This document shows positions 47,765 through 56,251 of a DNA stretch of 64,000 bases, piece after piece (within the stretch, counting starts at the first letter, position 1; each line of letters begins with the position of its first letter). The notes beneath the pieces were generated by a model. It searched no databases. It saw nothing but the letters and a program-made list of their open reading frames with translations, and was not told the origin of the DNA. The translations under genes and the position numbers were made by a program. The stretch comes from Candidatus Nitrohelix vancouverensis (lineage in GTDB: Bacteria > Nitrospinota > Nitrospinia > Nitrospinales > VA-1): positions 1,080,557 through 1,144,556 of the forward strand of contig CP048620.1 of NCBI GenBank assembly GCA_015698305.1. Direction: 5' to 3'.

Positions 47765-50476
47765 ATGAACGAATTTTTTCAGTCCAACCGGGCGGAGTGC
47801 GACGATTTTCGCAGCGCTCTCGACCGGAAAATTGGATTGCCGGCGTTGTTGAAAAAGCTGGAAGCGACCTGCGGTCGCGATCCCCAGGATTTTTATCTGG
47901 GTTTCAAAGACGCGCTTTTCCCCATCGCGGAAGAAGAGTTCAAAGTTCTTCGCGAAGAAATCACTCTCAACGATAACTGTCACTTGTGGGGCTTGAAGCA
48001 GTCGGCCCTGGCCGACGTCTTTGTCGACGCCAGTTTCAAAGCCTCCATCTGGTTTCATAACCTTCTGCATGAAGACAAATTGCAGGAGCAGGACATCCCG
48101 CTTGCGCTGGTCGCGCAGGGGAGTTACGGTCGGGAGGAGTTGTCGTTTCTTTCTGATGTGGACATTCAGATCGTTTCCCGATATGAAGATCGTAGCGAGT
48201 TCCCCGAAGCGATCCAGGACGTGATCCTGCATTTTGAATACCTCTTCGTTTTTCAGGAAGTGTATCCCGCGCCGCGCATCACCAGTTATTCCCACGTTGA
48301 TATTTCAGAAAAAGACATGGCGCCGGAGGCGATCATCAGCTTCATCCCGATGATGCAGAACCGTTTCATTACGGGCGACCCGCTGATCTATTCCGAATTC
48401 ATCAGCTCCATCAAGACGGCGTCTTTGCTCAACGAAGATAAAATCGTTGCGCATTGTTCCCAGCAAAAATCATATTACGAATTGCAGAACACGGTGTTCG
48501 AGCAGGAACCGAACATCAAGGAGGAAATGCGTCGTTTGTACTGGGCGCTCTGTCTGGTGCGTTTGAGGCGACATCTGAACTCGACCAATCAGTATGAACT
48601 GCTCTATGAATTGTACGCCAACGATATTCTCAATCCGGGCGCCTTCAAGAAAATTCAGCGCGCCTTTAATTTCCTTTCAAAAATTCGTTACCTTTTGCAT
48701 TGCTGTCAAAAAGGATCGCACCGCGACGTGTTGAGCTACGAAGTCCGCGACATCATCGCCGAGGGGATGGGCTTTGAGGTGCGCGCGTTTTTCCAGGAGT
48801 ATTTTTTCAAGGCGGTCTATCCCCTGAAACGATATAGCCGCAACCTGTTCTGGGAAAGCATGGTGTCGGATTCGTACTGGGTCCAAAGTCTGTCGGATAC
48901 CTTCGGGGTCAACGCGGAAGGGCAGATCATTTTCAAGACCGTTCCGGAAGAGTTCAAGCCGGAAACGTCATTATGGATTTTCAAGATATTCACCTGGGTG
49001 GCGGAGAATAATTTTCATTTGTCCTATCCGGTGACGCGCGCCATCGAAGTGCATCTCGACGAGATGGGGCCGTTATTTCTGGGCGGCGAGCTGTCTCCGG
49101 AAATTCAGAGCTGTTTTCAAACGGTCATCACCGCGCCTTATTTTGCGCGGGCCTTGCGTCTGATGCATGAGTTTCGACTTCTCGGCGAATGTTATATCCG
49201 CGAGTTCAAAGACATCACCGGCATGTTGCAGGATATTTACGTTCATAAATTCCCGACCGACATGCATATCCTCTCGGCGCTCGACGCCTTGAATAATTTG
49301 CAGGTTGCGGACAGTCCGGACCCCTTTCTCGTTGATTTGCTGGATACGGTGCGTTGTCGCACGACGCTGAATCTGAGCGTTCTCCTGCACGATATCGGCA
49401 AGGGCGCCAAAATGGAAGGACAGAACGAAGAATTGATCGGAGCCCGCCTGATTCCCGGCATCCTGCAACATCTGGGCTACGGCGACCGCCCGGAAGTGAT
49501 TCGCAATGTCGCCTTTCTGGTGGAGAAGCATCTCACGATGTGGGACTTGATGTTGCTCGACCCGGAAGACGACGATACTTTTGACATGGTTTGGGACCTG
49601 GTCAATCAGGATCCCGAATTGTTGAAGATGCTGGTCCTTCTGACCTATGCGGATCGCGGCGGCACCAAGATCAAAATGTCGAAAACGCAGATCGAGCAGT
49701 TGAAATTGTTTTATCAATTCACCCTGCATCATAAAAAGCGCAGTAGCGTTCCCGCCGATATCAAACTCCAGTTTCTGGAGATGGTGCGCTTGCCCACCGA
49801 TCTGCGTTCGCAAATGGAAATTTACAGCGATTTCATTCAGTCCAGCGAGACTTTTATGGCGGAGATGTTGTTCAAGCCCGAAGAGCCGAGCGAGTTGATC
49901 GTGTGCGCCAAGGACAGCCCCAAATTATTGTATGGCATCGCCGCTGTGCTGGCCTTCAATCATCTGGAAATCGTCGAGGCGAGCGTGCAGACCTTGCAGG
50001 AAAATGTGTTCGACGTGTTCAAGGTCACGCGCGTCAATGGAGAGTACATCGATCATTCGGATTTTTATTTTATCCAGACCCAGGTGCGGCGGGATTTGCG
50101 GCAGATTTTCATCGATCATACGCCCCTGTCGGAAATTTATAAGGGCCGCAGTTTTGTGCAGGACGAGCAATCGCGGATCAAGGAAGTGAAGCTGAAAATC
50201 AAGGTGATCGGGCGCGCTGTCAAAATCGCCACGCACGAGGTGTTCGGGAATTTTTTGATGGAGACCAAAGCTTTTGCCGATTCGAACATGGAAATTCAGC
50301 GGGCCGTGATGCAACATCATCAGGGAACCGCCGTTAATATTTTCTATGTGCGGGATCAGGACGTTGAGAAAATCCTGTCCAATCAGGAAAGTTTTGCCAC
50401 ATTGATGCGTGGACTCCTTTCGCGGTTGATCGATTCTCCGGCCGCGTTGCTGGAAGAGCCTGCCGAAGTGGTGTGA
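47765..50476 (+). CDS. glnD: GlnD-like PII uridylyltransferase/uridylyl-removing enzyme
   Basis: This 903-residue protein starts at the ATG at 47765. The N-terminal nucleotidyltransferase has GSYGREELSFLSDVDIQI with the paired aspartates. A helical linker region is followed by an HD domain with LLHDIGKG near 540, and a C-terminal ACT domain with LIVCAKDSPKLLYGIAAVLA. A second ACT-like stretch near the end (LKIKVIGRAVKIATHEVFGN) is diverged. GlnD adds or removes UMP on PII according to glutamine. The segment after HDIGKG usually reads GxDHSxxGA but here is EGQNEELIGA, so one HD-domain His seems replaced. No PII gene is in the window. An in-frame ATG at 47684 only adds an unlike 27-residue segment. 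Confidence 0.88.
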   Translation: MNEFFQSNRAECDDFRSALDRKIGLPALLKKLEATCGRDPQDFYLGFKDALFPIAEEEFKVLREEITLNDNCHLWGLKQSALADVFVDASFKASIWFHNLLHEDKLQEQDIPLALVAQGSYGREELSFLSDVDIQIVSRYEDRSEFPEAIQDVILHFEYLFVFQEVYPAPRITSYSHVDISEKDMAPEAIISFIPMMQNRFITGDPLIYSEFISSIKTASLLNEDKIVAHCSQQKSYYELQNTVFEQEPNIKEEMRRLYWALCLVRLRRHLNSTNQYELLYELYANDILNPGAFKKIQRAFNFLSKIRYLLHCCQKGSHRDVLSYEVRDIIAEGMGFEVRAFFQEYFFKAVYPLKRYSRNLFWESMVSDSYWVQSLSDTFGVNAEGQIIFKTVPEEFKPETSLWIFKIFTWVAENNFHLSYPVTRAIEVHLDEMGPLFLGGELSPEIQSCFQTVITAPYFARALRLMHEFRLLGECYIREFKDITGMLQDIYVHKFPTDMHILSALDALNNLQVADSPDPFLVDLLDTVRCRTTLNLSVLLHDIGKGAKMEGQNEELIGARLIPGILQHLGYGDRPEVIRNVAFLVEKHLTMWDLMLLDPEDDDTFDMVWDLVNQDPELLKMLVLLTYADRGGTKIKMSKTQIEQLKLFYQFTLHHKKRSSVPADIKLQFLEMVRLPTDLRSQMEIYSDFIQSSETFMAEMLFKPEEPSELIVCAKDSPKLLYGIAAVLAFNHLEIVEASVQTLQENVFDVFKVTRVNGEYIDHSDFYFIQTQVRRDLRQIFIDHTPLSEIYKGRSFVQDEQSRIKEVKLKIKVIGRAVKIATHEVFGNFLMETKAFADSNMEIQRAVMQHHQGTAVNIFYVRDQDVEKILSNQESFATLMRGLLSRLIDSPAALLEEPAEVV

Positions 50477-50552
50477 GGCGCATGCGCGCGATTTCGCGGA
50501 ACCGGGCCGGGACCGGACGCGCTTTTATTAATTCTTTACACGATGTGATCCC

Positions 50553-51191
50553 ATGACGAATTTCTTTCGATGGTGCACGATCTTTCTGATTCTGCTGGCG
50601 ACGACCACCGCGCAAGCAGAATCCCTGACCGGGCTTTACAACGAGGCGGAGGTTCTTGAAAAGGACGGCTTCTATTCGGAAGCGGCGGAAGCCTATGAAA
50701 AGGTATTGAAGGCGCAGGCGAAGGGCGAAGAGGCGCATCTGGCCCGATTGAAATTATCCAGTTTGTATCTGCGTTTGTTTCGACTTCAGGAAGGCGTTGA
50801 AAAAGCCCGCGAGGTGGCCGAACAGGACCCTGAAAACTTCGATGCCTTTTTTCATCTGGCAAATGCTTATGCGGTGATGAAACGTTACCCGGAAGCGGCG
50901 GAAGCGTTCGGGAAGACCGCGCAAATTCGACCCGATGAAGGTTTGGGGCTGATGGGACAGGCCCTGGCGATGTTTGCCGACAATAAACTCGACGCGGCGG
51001 TAGAGCTGGTCTTAAAGGCCAAGGACTTGTTCAAGAAGAAACGCAATATTCCCTGGCACCGAAACGCGCGAATCATGGTGAACCAGATGAACAATTTTGA
51101 AAAATACCCGGACAGTTTTGCTCATCTGTGGCTTGAAAATAACTTTAAATTAATCGCAGAAACCTACCAGAAAGCCATTTTCAATCACTGA
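50553..51191 (+). CDS. Exported tetratricopeptide-repeat protein
   Basis: This is a 212-residue protein with a signal peptide (FFRWCTIFLILLATTTAQAE, cleavage likely after AQA). The mature part has about three TPR units (YNEAEVLEKDGFYSEAAEAY, then DAFFHLANAYAVMKRYPEAA and a third near 130). These are periplasmic scaffolds of unspecified partners. It lies 76 bases after glnD and could be in its operon. A strong terminator lies 174 bases downstream. Confidence 0.8.
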   Translation: MTNFFRWCTIFLILLATTTAQAESLTGLYNEAEVLEKDGFYSEAAEAYEKVLKAQAKGEEAHLARLKLSSLYLRLFRLQEGVEKAREVAEQDPENFDAFFHLANAYAVMKRYPEAAEAFGKTAQIRPDEGLGLMGQALAMFADNKLDAAVELVLKAKDLFKKKRNIPWHRNARIMVNQMNNFEKYPDSFAHLWLENNFKLIAETYQKAIFNH

Positions 51192-51364
51192 GCCCGTTTC
51201 TCCTGATTGCTATTGAGCGTGAAATCAAAGTATTTCAAGCCAGCTGGCAAGCTGTTCTGGCCTGTTCTTTCCCGCCTTAACATTAAAGAAAATTAATATA
51301 ACTTTAATATTCTTTTAATATCGAAACGATACAATGGTCTCATAACTTTTCTCCTCCTTTGTAT

Positions 51365-51409
51365 GGGGAAGCGTCCGGTTACCCTGTCGGGCGCTTCCCC
51401 AGTTTTTTT
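51365..51409 (+). terminator. Strong Rho-independent terminator in the leader of the DDAH-type gene
   Basis: A 13-bp stem with one G-U pair (GGGGAAGCGTCCG, 51365-51377, with CGGGCGCTTCCCC, 51388-51400) and a 10-base loop is followed by AG and seven T. It is 174 bases after the TPR gene and 130 bases before the next gene. TACAAT at 51330-51335 may start a short transcript that ends here. Confidence 0.9.
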
Positions 51410-51538
51410 GCCCTGTTCTTACTGGAATCCCAGCTCCCCCAACCGCATCCTATATATATCAGCGCTTTATGTTCTATAGCGCGCATAACTGAAGATTACC
51501 TATCAGGAATGGTAATCAAAACGAGTCAGGAGGTTCGC

Positions 51539-52384
51539 ATGTCCAGTCATTTTCTGATGTGTTCTCCGCAGTTTTTCGACGTGAAGTATTCGATCAATCC
51601 CTGGATGGAAAATCAGATCGGTCGCGTGGATGTGTCCAGCGCGATGCGGCAGTGGAATGATTTTTACAAGGCGCTCAGCCGCGTGGCGGAAGTCAGTCTG
51701 ATTGCTCCTCAACCCGGGGTTCCCGACATGGTGTTCACCGCCAACGCCGGGTTCTGCTTCGACGGTTCGATCGTGCTCAGCCGTTTTTGCAAGCCGGAGC
51801 GCCAGAAAGAAGAAGGATTTTTTAAAGAATGGTTTCAGACCCAGGGTTTCCCTGTGATTGATATGGGCGATGCAGATTGTTTTGAAGGCGCGGGCGACGT
51901 GCTGGCGCAACCGGATGGAAAACGTGTCTGGGCGGGCTATGGGTTCCGAACCTCGCTTCGCGCCCAGGAGTCTTTGGCGGCGACCTTGAAAAGACCGCTG
52001 GTCTTCTTGAAATTAAACGACCCGAGGTTTTACCATCTGGACACCTGTTTTTGTCCCCTTCCCGACGGCTACGCGATGTATTACCCGCAGGCCTTTGATG
52101 CGGACTCCCTGCGACGGATTGAAGAATATCTTCCGTTGGAACGTCGCATCATCGTTTCGGATGAGGATGCCTTGCAATTTGCCTGCAACGCGGTTTCCGT
52201 GGGTCGTTTCATTTTCATGAACCAATGTTCGGCGACTTTGGAAAAACGGCTGGGAAGCGCGGGTTTTAAAGTTATCCGCCAACCGGTGCCGGATTTCTTG
52301 AAGGCCGGAGGCGCGAACAAGTGCTTAACATTGGATACGAGTGTGAGGCTTTACGGCAAGGAAACGAAGGACCGGGCGGCTTGA
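51539..52384 (+). CDS. DDAH/arginine-deiminase-superfamily hydrolase
   Basis: This is a 281-residue guanidine-group-modifying enzyme. Marks are MVFTANAGFCFDGSIVLSRF, DCFEGAGDVL, the catalytic His in FYHLDTCFCPLPDG, and the nucleophilic Cys in GGANKCLTLDT near the end. The superfamily includes dimethylarginine hydrolase, arginine deiminase and the cyanobacterial arginine dihydrolase; the exact substrate is not resolvable here. The start is the ATG at 51539, with AGGAGG five bases upstream. An open frame from 51359 runs through the terminator hairpin and is not used. Its own terminator stem includes the stop codon in the loop. Confidence 0.88.
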   Translation: MSSHFLMCSPQFFDVKYSINPWMENQIGRVDVSSAMRQWNDFYKALSRVAEVSLIAPQPGVPDMVFTANAGFCFDGSIVLSRFCKPERQKEEGFFKEWFQTQGFPVIDMGDADCFEGAGDVLAQPDGKRVWAGYGFRTSLRAQESLAATLKRPLVFLKLNDPRFYHLDTCFCPLPDGYAMYYPQAFDADSLRRIEEYLPLERRIIVSDEDALQFACNAVSVGRFIFMNQCSATLEKRLGSAGFKVIRQPVPDFLKAGGANKCLTLDTSVRLYGKETKDRAA

Positions 52385-52401
52385 ATCGCCCGGTTTTCGT
52401 T
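52371..52401 (+). terminator. Terminator that overlaps the end of the DDAH-type gene
   Basis: ACCGGGCG (52371-52378) pairs with CGCCCGGT (52387-52394); the loop holds the TGA stop codon. TTTCGTTT follows. A ribosome at the stop codon would cover the stem. Confidence 0.6.
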
Positions 52402-52493
52402 TCATATTTGCTGAATTTAGGTTACACTTTCCCCATACCATGTTCGGCGCGGAGCGGGAGATTCGCATCGCGATTCAGAGAAAATGGACGGAA

Positions 52494-53000
52494 ATGAATT
52501 TTAAATCGTTGTCGGTTAAATCCAGCGCCCTTGCCATCGCCTTTTCGGCATGTCTTGCTTTGGCTGGGACGGCTTTTGCGCAAACGAGCGAGATTGAATT
52601 GAACGACGGAAGCGTCATTCAAGGCAAGGTTGTGTCGTTTGCCAATGGCGTTTACAAGATTCAGACCAACAGCATGGGCGTGGTCTCCATTCCCGAAGCA
52701 AAAATAAATTCCATTCACAAACGCGGAGCGTCCCGATCAGGATCGGCGCCTGCCGTATCCTCCTCCGGCAACGTACAACAGCAGATCGAAAGCATGAAGT
52801 CGCAGATGATGAGCGATCCGAAAACTCTGGAACGGATTCAGAGTTTGCAAAATAATCCGGCCGTTCAACGCATTTTGAAGGACCCTAACCTGATGAAAGC
52901 AATCCAGCAGGGCGATCTCAATCAGTTGGGGCAAAACAGCGATATTCAATCACTCATGAACGATCAGAAAGTAAGGGAGATCTTTGAGACAAATCGATAA
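52494..53000 (+). CDS. Exported protein with Sm-like N-terminus and STI1-like C-terminus
   Basis: This is a 168-residue protein with a signal peptide (SSALAIAFSACLALAGTAFA, cleavage after AFA). The mature N-terminus EIELNDGSVIQGKVVSFANG resembles small beta-barrel domains that start many exported bacterial proteins of unknown role. The C-terminus (about 115-165) has an STI1-like pattern, LQNNPAVQRILKDPNLMKAI with paired DP and NP turns. A Ser/Pro linker joins them. The start at 52494 follows GGACGG. It is 50 bases before orn. Confidence 0.7.
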   Translation: MNFKSLSVKSSALAIAFSACLALAGTAFAQTSEIELNDGSVIQGKVVSFANGVYKIQTNSMGVVSIPEAKINSIHKRGASRSGSAPAVSSSGNVQQQIESMKSQMMSDPKTLERIQSLQNNPAVQRILKDPNLMKAIQQGDLNQLGQNSDIQSLMNDQKVREIFETNR

Positions 53001-53050
53001 AGAAACGGCTCCGGCTCGAACGTTTATTATTTGGGAACAGGAGGTCCGGC

Positions 53051-53644
53051 TTGGGTAAGAAATCCTCCAACAATATGGTCTGGATGGATCTGGAAATGAC
53101 AGGGCTGGACGTCGAGAAAGAAGTCATCATTGAAATCGCAACGATCATCACCGATAGCGAATTGAATGTGCTGGCCAAGGCGCCGTGCATGGCGATCCAC
53201 CAGCCGGATGAGATTCTGGAGCGCATGGACGAATGGAACACTCGCCACCACAATGCGTCGGGACTGGTTCAACGAGTCCGACAATCCCATATCACAGTCG
53301 AAGAGGCGGAACGGCAGACCTTGAGAGTCATCAAGGAATTCTGCCCTCCCAACGCCGTGCCCCTGTGCGGCAATTCGGTGTCGCAGGATCGTAAATTTCT
53401 TGAAAAATACATGAAAGAATTATACGCTCATCTGCATTATCGAAGCATCGACGTCACGTCGATCAAGGAAGTGATTCGCCGCTGGTATCCTGAAGGTCCG
53501 CAGTTCCCAAAGAAAAGCAACGCTCATATGGCGAGCGTGGATATTCAGGAATCTCTGGATGAATTGATTTTTTATCGTAAACATTATTTTTCCGACGAAG
53601 TGATGAACGCTGTCAACGTCGGTCGAGATCATTCAAGTTCATGA
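53051..53644 (+). CDS. orn: Oligoribonuclease
   Basis: This is a 197-residue DEDDh 3'-5' exoribonuclease that degrades 2-5 nt RNAs and the pGpG left by cyclic di-GMP breakdown, a direct link to the HD-GYP enzymes of this genome (known of the family). Motifs are VWMDLEMTGLD (Asp, Glu), GNSVSQDRKFLEKYM (second Asp) and NAHMASVDIQESLDEL (His, last Asp). The start is a TTG at 53051 supported by AGGAGGT a few bases upstream; the first ATG is eight codons later. Its stop overlaps the next ATG by four bases. Confidence 0.96.
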   Translation: MGKKSSNNMVWMDLEMTGLDVEKEVIIEIATIITDSELNVLAKAPCMAIHQPDEILERMDEWNTRHHNASGLVQRVRQSHITVEEAERQTLRVIKEFCPPNAVPLCGNSVSQDRKFLEKYMKELYAHLHYRSIDVTSIKEVIRRWYPEGPQFPKKSNAHMASVDIQESLDELIFYRKHYFSDEVMNAVNVGRDHSSS

Positions 53645-53910
53645 ACAAAGGCGCCTTGATTACCATTGGTTTTCTTCTTCTCGTTAGCGGTCTGTCGTTT
53701 TCGCTGATCTGGGGAGGCAGTAAGTACGAATGCGAAATTTGTATGGAATACAAAGGTCTGGAAGAATGCCAGATGGTGGAGGGCATGAGTAAGGAAGACA
53801 CCGTCATGATAGGCATGAGTACGGCCTGCGGCGGTCTGGCCAACGGCATGACGGAAACCATCGACTGCCAGGCCTATCCCCCCACTAAAAAAATCTGCAG
53901 GGATTTATAA
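53641..53910 (+). CDS. Small membrane-anchored cysteine-rich protein
   Basis: This is an 89-residue protein. A hydrophobic helix at 4-24 (LITIGFLLLVSGLSFSLIWG) anchors it, and the rest carries conserved cysteines in YECEICMEYKGLEECQM, then STACGGLANGMTETIDCQ and PPTKKICRDL. From memory this pattern, CxxCxxxxGxxxC followed by ACxxLAxGMTExIxC, occurs in uncharacterised proteins of several phyla. Its start overlaps orn (ATGA), so it is translated with it. The codons of its last residues and stop are the first unit of a tandem repeat that continues downstream. Confidence 0.75.
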   Translation: MNKGALITIGFLLLVSGLSFSLIWGGSKYECEICMEYKGLEECQMVEGMSKEDTVMIGMSTACGGLANGMTETIDCQAYPPTKKICRDL

Positions 53911-54204
53911 GAAATTGCGGCGTAACAACACCTGCCTATAGCGTCCCTTTGAAGCGCTCATTAAAAAAATATGCCGCGATCTGTAAACTTTTCTAAGAGC
54001 AGTTCCCGCCCGTTTTGTAGGCTGAAACGAAGCGCTCATTAGAAAAATCTGTCGCGGTTTCTAAACTATTCTAAGAGCAGTTCCCGCCCGTTTTGCAGGC
54101 CGAAACGAAGCGCTCATTAGAAAAATCTTCTGCGATTTATAGGATTTGCGACGAGCATTTCCTACCCGATTCATAGAATCGGGTCGAAACATTCTTTGAA
54201 AAAA
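53884..54204. repeat. Four tandem units of 76-78 bp derived from the 3' end of the preceding gene
   Basis: Aligned units start at 53884 (still coding), 53960, 54038 and 54116; a decayed fifth start is visible near 54194. Each begins with codons equal to the end of the gene: TKKICRDL-stop, then IKKICRDL-stop, IRKICRGF-stop and IRKIFCDL-stop. The units share GAAGCGCTCATTA and AGAGCAGTTCCCGCCCGTTT. They are not a CRISPR array because the whole period is conserved with no unique spacers. Confidence 0.85.
54165..54183. terminator. 8-bp perfect hairpin between convergent orn and msrP units
   Basis: CCCGATTC and GAATCGGG pair perfectly across a 3-base ATA loop. There is no T tail directly after it. 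It lies between convergent genes and may protect or end both transcripts. Confidence 0.4.
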
Positions 54205-54225
54205 CCCGCCAGCTTCCGACTATTT

Positions 54226-55206
54226 CTAGTACATGTAGGAGACGTATTCGCCGTAACCGTTGTAGAGTTGCGTCGCGTAGATGTCGTTGGTGCCGATCAT
54301 CTTCTCGCGTTTTTGCGACCAGCGCGGGTGCGGGATCGAAGGGTTGACGTTCGCTTCGAAGTCGTATTCATTCGGAATCAGCGTGTTCCAGAAGGTGGCC
54401 GGTTTGGTCTCTGTGAATTCAATACGGACGATGGATTTGATTCCCTTGAAACCGTATTTCCACGGCGCAACAAGTCGAATCGGCGCGCCATGCTGAGGCG
54501 GTTGCAAGCGACCGTAAATGCCAGTCGCCAGGAAGGTCAGCTCATTATTCGCTTCCTGAAGGGTCAAGGCTTCCGTGTAGGGCCAGGGTTGCGGCGTTAC
54601 CGGGTTCTGGCCCGGGGCAATTTCAGGATCGAGAAAACTGGTGAATTTGACGTATTTGGCTTTGGAGCTGGGTTCGACTTTTTTAATCAGAGCTTCCATC
54701 GGGAAGCCGCTCCAGGGCGCGACCATCGCCCAGGTCTCGACGCAACGATGCCGATAGACGCGTTCTTCAAGTGGCATCAGTTTGATCAATTCATCCACAT
54801 CCATTTTTAAAGGATGGGCGACCAGGCCGTCTATGGTGATTTGCCAGGGGCGGGTCTTGAACTCGTTGACCTCTTTCCAGACCTTGTCTTTTACCGAAGT
54901 GAACTCGTAAAAATTATTATATTTCTGGGCGACGGTTTCGTAGGTGATGGGGCGATTGACCTGGTATTCCAGGTTGCGCTCTAATCCTTTGATGGAAGGC
55001 AAGCGCAGTTGTTGCGAATCTTTTGAGTCAAAGAAGCCCAGCAGATTCTCCGCCGCCGATACAGACGAAGGCATGAGAGCGCCGGCAATTCCGCCAGCGG
55101 CAAGGCCCATCAATTGAAGAAACTCTCTTCGATTCTGGTAAACATGTTCGGGCGTGATGTCCCGCTCGGGTGAGTTCCAGCCTTTTGGCAATATGAGATG
55201 GCTCAT
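54226..55206 (-). CDS. msrP: Protein-methionine-sulfoxide reductase catalytic subunit MsrP
   Basis: This is a 326-residue periplasmic molybdopterin enzyme (YedY family) that repairs oxidised methionine in envelope proteins. The Tat signal is visible as NRREFLQLMGLAAGG. The Mo-ligand Cys is in YRHRCVETWAMVAPWSGFP, with GAPIRLVAPWKYGFKGIKSI later. The length is normal. AAGGA lies nine bases before the ATG. The membrane heme partner MsrQ is not beside it; the upstream neighbour is a divergent endonuclease I-like gene. It indicates periplasmic oxidative stress defence. Confidence 0.96.
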   Translation of the reverse strand: MSHLILPKGWNSPERDITPEHVYQNRREFLQLMGLAAGGIAGALMPSSVSAAENLLGFFDSKDSQQLRLPSIKGLERNLEYQVNRPITYETVAQKYNNFYEFTSVKDKVWKEVNEFKTRPWQITIDGLVAHPLKMDVDELIKLMPLEERVYRHRCVETWAMVAPWSGFPMEALIKKVEPSSKAKYVKFTSFLDPEIAPGQNPVTPQPWPYTEALTLQEANNELTFLATGIYGRLQPPQHGAPIRLVAPWKYGFKGIKSIVRIEFTETKPATFWNTLIPNEYDFEANVNPSIPHPRWSQKREKMIGTNDIYATQLYNGYGEYVSYMY

Positions 55207-55327
55207 AGGCTTGCGTCCTTAAAAGGAAAATCGTTTTTTTCTACATCATTCACTCATACCGGTATTGAAAACGCCGCCGTCGCGCCCTAAGTCTCCAACG
55301 CAGTCAGAGAAAGAAAATTTTGCTATA

Positions 55328-56119
55328 ATGGTTTCTATGAAAACCAGATACGTCCCATGCCTGTCACTTATAATCGCATACTTTACAATTTTTGCCAGTC
55401 CCGTTTTGGGCGACGAAATCGTAAAGCGTCATTTTAAACCATCGCGCATGGTCAGCGCAGAAATTTCGAAAAATGAATTGAAACAGATTTACATGGCAGG
55501 CAACCATGCGCGTACCTTTCATTGCGGTTGTCTGTTCGATAAACTCAAGCAAACGTCGACAAAAGCCTGCCTGAGACAGGACCCAGCCAATCAGCCGAAA
55601 GCAACCAGTCAGTTTATGGACTGGATGCTGGCAATGCCCTCGGCGACCTTTGGCGAGTCATTATCCTGTTGGAAACAAGACAGTTGCGCCAACGGCTCTG
55701 GGGATTCTGACAGTCGAACCCGCTGTTGTTCGCGCAAGTCGCCCCGGTTCAAGCGGATGCAGTCGGACATGCATAATTTATTTCCCTCGATCAAAACGAC
55801 GCTTGAGAAAAATGCTCTTCAGGAGGATTTGCCTTTTGGCGGCATGGAAGAATACAAATTTTGCAAAGTGGACGGCAAGCCCGGGTTGCTCCCGCATCCC
55901 AAGGTTCAAGGCGATCTGGCCCGCTCCTGGTTTTACATGTCTTTCCTTTATAAAGTTGATTTGTCGCCGCAATTGGAGGATCAGTTGCGAAGCTGGCATT
56001 TTCAAGACCCGCCCGACCCCTGGGAGGAGAAACGCAACGGCATGATCGAACTGGTGCAGGGCAACCGCAACCCTTTCATAGACCACCCTGAGCTGGTAGA
56101 ACGCGTCCCGGATTTTTAA
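55328..56119 (+). CDS. Endonuclease I-like exported protein, catalytic motif degenerate
   Basis: This is a 263-residue protein with a signal peptide (CLSLIIAYFTIFASPVLG). The body follows the EndA/NucM family order: FHCGCLFDKL, a Trp/Pro block, RFKRMQSDMHNLFPS, VQGDLARSWFYMSFLY and RNGMIELVQGNRNPFIDHP. In active EndA the Trp/Pro block reads EHVVPAWQFG with the catalytic Glu-His; here it is WMLAMPSATFG, and the metal-binding NGDRGN after DMHNL is also gone. Nuclease activity is therefore unlikely. The start at 55328 gives the shortest complete signal peptide; TATAAT overlaps it (55324-55329). The last 12 codons are duplicated 82 bases downstream. Confidence 0.8.
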   Translation: MVSMKTRYVPCLSLIIAYFTIFASPVLGDEIVKRHFKPSRMVSAEISKNELKQIYMAGNHARTFHCGCLFDKLKQTSTKACLRQDPANQPKATSQFMDWMLAMPSATFGESLSCWKQDSCANGSGDSDSRTRCCSRKSPRFKRMQSDMHNLFPSIKTTLEKNALQEDLPFGGMEEYKFCKVDGKPGLLPHPKVQGDLARSWFYMSFLYKVDLSPQLEDQLRSWHFQDPPDPWEEKRNGMIELVQGNRNPFIDHPELVERVPDF

Positions 56120-56205
56120 GCGAGCTTTTTTCATAGCAGACGGCACGGTTCGTTTCTTGGAAGACCATCCCGAACTGGTGGAACGCGTCCCGGATTTTTG
56201 AACGG
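56081..56205 (+). repeat. Duplicated 3' end of the endonuclease I-like gene
   Basis: The last codons of the gene (DHPELVERVPDF-stop, 56081-56119) recur at 56163-56201 with few changes and again end in a stop codon (TGA instead of TAA). The offset is 82 bases. The second copy is not in an open gene. Confidence 0.85.
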
Positions 56206-56251
56206 GTTTATCAGGATTCGTCTTTGTCAGATGCGCTTGCATGTGATTGCT

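Noticed and set aside
51359-51538. Upstream extension of the DDAH-type gene
   Set aside because: It would translate through a strong terminator hairpin, while AGGAGG marks the ATG at 51539.
53951-54190. Possible CRISPR array
   Set aside because: The 78-bp period is conserved along its full length with no variable spacers, and each unit is a copy of the preceding gene's 3' end.
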